Origin: VRUE01 sp035557635
GTDB lineage: Bacteria; Actinomycetota; Thermoleophilia; Solirubrobacterales; 70-9
Length of the DNA: 9,443 nt
NCBI GenBank assembly: GCA_035557635.1
Contig: DATMDR010000037.1
Location: 1-9,443, forward strand
Direction: 5' to 3'
Part shown: positions 5,832-9,443 of the stretch, in pieces
Layout of the letters: each line of letters begins with the position of its first letter
How positions within the stretch are numbered: the stretch's first letter is position 1
Translations under genes and position numbers: made by a program
Notes under the pieces: generated by a model
Told to the model about the DNA's origin: nothing
The model's input: the letters and a program-made list of their open reading frames with translations, nothing else
Database searches by the model: none

Positions 5832-6943
5832 CAGCGCAGGATTCCGGCCAGAGCCTCGCATACCCGCGCGACCTGCGACTCCGTCATCGCCGGGAAGAAC
5901 GGCAGCGCCAGCGATTGCGCCGAGGCGGCTTCGGCAACGGGGAATTGGCCCTCGCGGTAGCCGAGCTCGCGCAGGTGCGGGAAGAGGTGTATGCAGGGCA
6001 GGTAGGCCTTGGAGGCGATTCCGTCTTCGGCGAGGCGGGCGATGATGCCGTCGCGATCAATCCCGTCGGCCAGGCGCACGGGGTAGACGAACCAGCTGCG
6101 GCGCTCGGCGCCACGGGTAGCGATCGGCGCAGCGACACCTTCGGTCGCGGCAAGGCCTTCCTCATAGAGCGACGCGACCCTCGCCCGGGCCGCGAGCATC
6201 GCGTCGAGCTTCTCCAGCTGGGCGACGCCGAGCGCGGCAGCGAAGTCGGAGAGCCGGTAATTGAAGCCGAGGCCGGCGTGGTCGAGCCAGCCCATGTCCG
6301 GCGCCCGGCCCTGGTTTCGCTCGGAGCGCAACCGCTCCGCGACCTGCGAGTTGGTGGGGACGATCATGCCGCCCTCGCCGGTAGTCAGCTGCTTGTTCGC
6401 GTAGAAGGCGAAGGTGGCCAGGTTGCCGCGGGCGCCCACGCTGCGCCCCTCGGAGTCGACTGCCCCAAATGCCTCGCAAGCGTCCTCGAGAACGCCGAGG
6501 CCGTGCTTGGCGGCGAGGCGCTCGAGCTCAGCCATCGCGGCGGGGTAGCCGAAGATGTGAACGGGCAGGATTCCGACGGCGCGCTCGCCGGCGCTCGCCT
6601 CGACTGCCGTCGGGTCGAGGTTCAGCGTCACCGGATCGACGTCGCAGAAGACCGGCCGGGCCCCCTCGTAAAGCAGGCAGTTGGCGGAGGCGACGAAGCT
6701 GAACGGGCTGGTCAGGACCTCGTCGCCTTGGCCCCATCCAAGGGCGCGAACGCCGAGGTGCAGAGCCGTCGTCCCGCTGGAGACGGCGACGGCGTCCTCG
6801 ACCCCCAGCGAGGCTGCGAACTCGCGCTCGAAGCGCTCCCCCATCGGTCCCAGCGAGAGCCGGCCGGAGCGCAGCACCTCGAGCGCCAGCTCCTCCTCCC
6901 GCGCGCCGACTTCCGGCTTGGCTAGTGGGATCGGCTCGCTCAT
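5831..6943 (-). CDS. DegT/DnrJ/EryC1/StrS family PLP aminotransferase
   Basis: This 370-residue fold-type I PLP enzyme belongs to a family that usually transfers an amino group from glutamate or glutamine to keto-sugars bound to nucleotides. SSGTTALHLG (55-64) forms the cofactor phosphate site, LEDACEAFGA (152-161) carries D154 for the pyridine nitrogen, and YANKQLTTGEGGM (181-193) carries the Schiff-base lysine K184. Also typical are GFNYRLSDFAAALG (226-239) and the late AYLPCIHLFPHLRELGY (313-329). The start is ATG at 6943, overlapping the cimA stop as ATGA and giving MSEPIPLAKP, the standard family N-terminus; a longer start at 7030 lies within cimA and is rejected. The substrate cannot be told. 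No sugar-nucleotide genes are nearby, and its flanks are isoleucine and arginine genes, so a role in surface glycans or a non-sugar transamination are both open. Confidence 0.93.
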   Translation of the reverse strand: MSEPIPLAKPEVGAREEELALEVLRSGRLSLGPMGERFEREFAASLGVEDAVAVSSGTTALHLGVRALGWGQGDEVLTSPFSFVASANCLLYEGARPVFCDVDPVTLNLDPTAVEASAGERAVGILPVHIFGYPAAMAELERLAAKHGLGVLEDACEAFGAVDSEGRSVGARGNLATFAFYANKQLTTGEGGMIVPTNSQVAERLRSERNQGRAPDMGWLDHAGLGFNYRLSDFAAALGVAQLEKLDAMLAARARVASLYEEGLAATEGVAAPIATRGAERRSWFVYPVRLADGIDRDGIIARLAEDGIASKAYLPCIHLFPHLRELGYREGQFPVAEAASAQSLALPFFPAMTESQVARVCEALAGILR

Positions 6944-8499
6944 TTGGGCTGGAAGGCGTACTCGAGCGAGTCGACCAAAGCCTCCCAGGAGGCCTCGATG
7001 ATGTTCTCCGAGACGCCGATCGTGCCCCACTCGCGCTCGCCATCTGAGGAATCGAGCAGGACTCGGGTGACCGCGCCGGTGCCGTGGCTCTCGTCGAGGA
7101 TCCGCACCTTGTAATTGGTCAGCTCGATGTCGGCGAGGTGCGGGTAGCGGTCGGCGATCGCGCCACGCAGGGCGCTGTCGAGCGCGTTGACCGGGCCGTT
7201 GCCCTCGGCGACCCGCACGTAGCGCTTGCCGTCGACCTTGACCTTGATCGTGGCCTCGGTCTCGACCGCGCCGTCGGCCCGCTTCTCGACCAGGACCTTG
7301 AAGCTCTCCAGCTCGAAGAGCGGTTGGTAGCTGCCGGCCTCGTGGCGCAGCAGCAACTCGAACGAGGCCGGGGCCGCCTCGTAGTGGTAGCCGCGGTGCT
7401 CGCGCTCCTTGAGCCGCTCGACCGCGCTCGCCGCCGCATCCTCCCCAAGGTCAAGCCCCGCCTGGGCCGCCTGGGTGCGGATCGTCGCCTTGCCGGAGAG
7501 CTCCGAGGCGAGGATCTCGCGCTGGTTGCCGAGCAGAGCCGGGTCGAGGTGCTCGAAGGTGCGGGCGTCGGCCTCGACCCCGGCCGCGTGCATGCCCGCC
7601 TTGTGGGCGAAGGCGTTGCGGCCGACGTAGGGCTGGTCGGGGTTCGGCGTCATGTTGCAAAGCTCGTCGAGGTAGTGGCTTGTCTGGGTGAGCAGCGCCA
7701 GCCGCTCGGGCTCGACGACGGCGAACCCCATCTTCAGTTGCAGGGCGGGCAGGATCGTCGCCAGGTTGGCGTTGCCGCAGCGCTCCCCGTAGCCGTTGAC
7801 CGTCCCCTGCACGAGACGCGCGCCGGCTTCAACCGCGGCGAGCGAGTTGGCGACCGCGCAGCCCGCGTCGTCGTGGGTGTGGATGCCGACCTCGACGCCG
7901 TCGCCGATCGCCTCGAACACCGCAGCGGTCGCCTCGGCGACGAAGCTCGGCAGGCTGCCCCCGTTGGTGTCGCAGAGGGTGACGTTCTCGGCGCCGCTGT
8001 CGGCGGCGGCCCGCACGCATTCCAGCGCGTAGCCGGCGTCGTCGCGGTAGCCGTCGAAGAAGTGCTCGGCATCGAAGATCGGACGCTTGCCGCGCTTGCA
8101 GCAGAAGGCGATCGAGTCGGCGATCATCGCCAGGTTCTCCTCGGCGGAGACCTTGATCACCTTCTCCAGGTGCAGCCCCCAGCTCTTGCCGACTAGGCAG
8201 ACCACCGGGGGGAAGCTCTCGACGACCACTGCCAGCGCCTCGTCGTCCTCGGCGCTGCGATCACGGCGGCGGGTCATGCCGAAGGCGGCGATCGTCGCCT
8301 GCTCCAGCTCGAGCTCGGACAGCTGCTCGAACAACTCGATTTCCTTGGGGTTGGAGCTGGGAAAACCGGCCTCGATCACCTGCGCGCCGAGCCGGTCGAG
8401 GGCGTGCACGACTTTCAGCTTCTCGCCGACCGAGAGCGACATGCCGGGACCGCCCATGCCGTCGCGCAAGGTGGTGTCGTAGAGCTTCACCTGTTCCAT
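6940..8499 (-). CDS. cimA: (R)-citramalate synthase
   Basis: This 519-residue enzyme of the DRE-TIM metallolyase superfamily condenses pyruvate with acetyl-CoA to citramalate, the first step of the threonine-independent route to 2-oxobutanoate and isoleucine. LYDTTLRDG (6-14) provides the catalytic R12 and metal ligand D13. GIHTHDD (205-211) holds metal ligands H207 and H209, and GYGERCGNANL (237-247) follows. EHFFDGY (145-151), GRNAFAHKAGMH (293-304) and the C-terminal WGTIGVSENIIEASWEALVDS (491-511) separate the CimA type from LeuA and homocitrate synthase. The C-terminal third is the LeuA-type dimer domain that senses end product, probably isoleucine. The ATG start has GAAAGG six bases upstream. 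The usual DGxQ after the active-site strand reads DGMG here. Upstream is ilvE, with a 55-base gap, which supports an isoleucine role. Confidence 0.93.
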   Translation of the reverse strand: MEQVKLYDTTLRDGMGGPGMSLSVGEKLKVVHALDRLGAQVIEAGFPSSNPKEIELFEQLSELELEQATIAAFGMTRRRDRSAEDDEALAVVVESFPPVVCLVGKSWGLHLEKVIKVSAEENLAMIADSIAFCCKRGKRPIFDAEHFFDGYRDDAGYALECVRAAADSGAENVTLCDTNGGSLPSFVAEATAAVFEAIGDGVEVGIHTHDDAGCAVANSLAAVEAGARLVQGTVNGYGERCGNANLATILPALQLKMGFAVVEPERLALLTQTSHYLDELCNMTPNPDQPYVGRNAFAHKAGMHAAGVEADARTFEHLDPALLGNQREILASELSGKATIRTQAAQAGLDLGEDAAASAVERLKEREHRGYHYEAAPASFELLLRHEAGSYQPLFELESFKVLVEKRADGAVETEATIKVKVDGKRYVRVAEGNGPVNALDSALRGAIADRYPHLADIELTNYKVRILDESHGTGAVTRVLLDSSDGEREWGTIGVSENIIEASWEALVDSLEYAFQPK

Positions 8500-8505
8500 C
8501 TGATG

Positions 8506-8511
8506 CCTTTC
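8506..8511 (-). promoter_or_regulatory. Ribosome binding site of cimA
   Basis: The minus strand reads GAAAGG (8511-8506), six bases before the cimA ATG. It is the clearest Shine-Dalgarno sequence in the window and fixes the cimA start. The downstream genes of the same unit lack one as good and appear to depend on stop-start overlap. Confidence 0.7.
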
Positions 8512-8546
8512 GATACGAGAGTGAACCGGGAGCGCGCGCAGGCTGC

Positions 8547-8567
8547 GCCAGCCGCTAAGCGGCAGGC
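8547..8567 (-). other. Hairpin over the ilvE stop codon
   Basis: GCC-T-GCCGC, loop TTA, GCGGC-T-GGC forms a 5-bp stem, one mismatch and a further 3-bp stem (8547-8555 with 8559-8567), with the ilvE stop TAG in the loop and stem. A second small stem, GCGCA/TGCGC (8536-8540 with 8544-8548), adjoins it. No uridine run follows, so a terminator is unlikely. It may stabilise the ilvE 3' end or be a processing site between ilvE and cimA. The remaining ilvE-cimA gap holds only the cimA ribosome binding site. Confidence 0.45.
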
Positions 8568-9443
8568 GTAATTCGCCCGGCCGGAGCCTCGACGAAGTCG
8601 AGCCACTCCAGGTACTCCTCGGCGCGGCCGTGCAGCGCGTCTTGGAACTTGGCCTGGATCACCCGCGTGATCTCGCCCGGCTCGCCCAACGGGTGGTCGT
8701 CTATCTCCCGCACCGGGACCAGCTCGGCGGCCGTGCCGGTGAGGAAGACCTCCTCGGCCAGGTAGAGCTCGGAGCGGGCGACGTCGCGCTCGACCACGGT
8801 GTAGCCGAGGTCGCGGGCGATCTGGATCACCGATTTGCGGTTGATCCCGTCGAGGATCGCGGCGACGTGCGGCGGGGTGACGATCTGACCGTCGCGGACC
8901 AGGAAGATGTTCTCGCCCGAGCCCTCGCAGACGAAGCCGCGCTCGTCGAGCAGCAGGGCCTCCTCGTAGCCGGCGTTCTGGGACTCGGTCTTGGCGAGGA
9001 TCGAGTTGAGGTACTGGCCCGACGCCTTGGCGTGCGGAATCAGCCCGCCCGAGCCGATTCGCCGCCAGCTCGAGACCTTGGCCCGGATCCCGCGCCTCTG
9101 GCCCTCCTCACCGAGGTAGGCGCCCCAGGGGAAGGCGGCGATGATCAGGTCGATCGGGGCGTCGGTCGCGTAGAGCCCGAGGTCGCCGTAGCCACGGAAG
9201 GCGAGCGGCCTGATGTAGCAGGAGCGCAGCTCGTTGCGGCGGATCAGCTCGCGCGTCGCCTCGGCGATCTCGGCGGTGGAGTAGGGAAGCTCGAAGTAGT
9301 AGAGCTCAGCCGACTTTGCCAGTCGGTTCAGGTGGTCCTGATGGCGGAAAACTGCCGGGCCGCGCTCCGTCTCGTAGCAGCGCACACCCTCGAAGACGCC
9401 GGTCCCGTAGTGCAACCCGTGGCTGAGCACATGGGTGGTCGCC
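8555..9443 (-). CDS. ilvE: Branched-chain amino acid aminotransferase (partial, N-terminus missing)
   Basis: This fold-type IV PLP aminotransferase interconverts leucine, isoleucine and valine with their 2-oxo acids, using glutamate/2-oxoglutarate. The frame runs off the right edge. The in-window reading begins ATTHVLSHGLHYGTGVFEGVR, the classic segment that lies about 20-30 residues after the true start, so the GTG at 9430 is not the start. The PLP lysine lies in IPHAKASGQYLNS, at residue 135 counting from the GTG codon at 9430. VCEGSGENIF (167-176) holds the cofactor-contacting glutamate, and VFLTGTAAELVPV (228-240) is the C-terminal phosphate-binding TGTA motif. The C-terminus is complete. 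It is the first visible gene of the minus-strand unit, 55 bases upstream of cimA. D-amino acid aminotransferase is a related alternative, but the HGLHYGTGVFEGVR and KASGQYLNS motifs favour IlvE. Confidence 0.95.
   Translation of the reverse strand, partial: ATTHVLSHGLHYGTGVFEGVRCYETERGPAVFRHQDHLNRLAKSAELYYFELPYSTAEIAEATRELIRRNELRSCYIRPLAFRGYGDLGLYATDAPIDLIIAAFPWGAYLGEEGQRRGIRAKVSSWRRIGSGGLIPHAKASGQYLNSILAKTESQNAGYEEALLLDERGFVCEGSGENIFLVRDGQIVTPPHVAAILDGINRKSVIQIARDLGYTVVERDVARSELYLAEEVFLTGTAAELVPVREIDDHPLGEPGEITRVIQAKFQDALHGRAEEYLEWLDFVEAPAGRITPAA

Noticed and set aside
5832..5861. Upstream ATG at 5861 as start of argH
   Set aside because: It would add ten residues without family support. 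The ATG at 5831 sits in a TGATG overlap with the preceding stop, the usual coupled arrangement.
6944..7030. Upstream ATG at 7030 as start of the DegT gene
   Set aside because: It would add 29 residues of Arg/Gly-rich sequence lying inside the conserved C-terminus of CimA. The ATG at 6943 gives the standard family N-terminus and an ATGA overlap.
7084..8196. Long open frame on the plus strand opposite cimA (370 codons)
   Set aside because: Antisense shadow of cimA, dominated by Val, Leu, Arg, Asp and Gly with no recognisable motif or start context.

Overview
The window is GC-rich bacterial chromosome. The 16S 5' end (ACACATGCAAGTGG..., GACGAACGCTGGCGGCG), the high GC, the frequent GTG/TTG starts, Shine-Dalgarno-poor gene starts and an actinobacterial-style bifunctional penicillin-binding protein point to Actinomycetota. 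I suspect the class Thermoleophilia (Solirubrobacterales-like), but that lineage is an inference from general protein and 16S character, not from a search. Nothing in it looks like a phage, a transposon, a CRISPR array or a defence island. It is core-genome DNA.

Layout. Positions 1-116 are the 5' end of a 16S rRNA gene on the minus strand, cut by the window edge. Upstream come a leader of about 240 nt with a boxA-like element and hairpins, then a good -35/-10 promoter at 365-392 that starts 6 bases after the tyrS stop codon. tyrS (399-1559, minus) is divergent from a bifunctional PBP1A-type peptidoglycan synthase (1602-3737, plus). Only 42 bases separate their start codons, and neither start has a convincing ribosome binding site.

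From 3850 to the right edge there is one tight minus-strand gene series, transcribed from right to left: ilvE (partial), cimA, a DegT-family PLP aminotransferase, argH, and an Mpg/AAG-type 3-methyladenine DNA glycosylase. From cimA onward each gene overlaps the next by one or four bases (ATGA, TGATG, GTGA), so this is almost certainly one polycistronic unit with translational coupling. CimA makes citramalate, the entry to the threonine-independent isoleucine route. IlvE does the last transamination of the branched-chain amino acids. ArgH does the last step of arginine synthesis. The DegT protein and the glycosylase have no obvious place in those pathways.

The least ordinary DNA is the convergent gap between the PBP and mpg genes. 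A 115-base imperfect inverted repeat (3737-3851) runs from the last base of one stop codon into the stop codon of the other, with terminal arms matching at 20 of 21 positions. A third copy of its 11-base core (3855-3865) lies inside the mpg coding end and allows an alternative hairpin. Other points worth a check are a missing active-site-region glutamine in CimA, two cysteine pairs in the PBP, and the orphan DegT aminotransferase. I did not find evidence of a wholly new multi-gene system.
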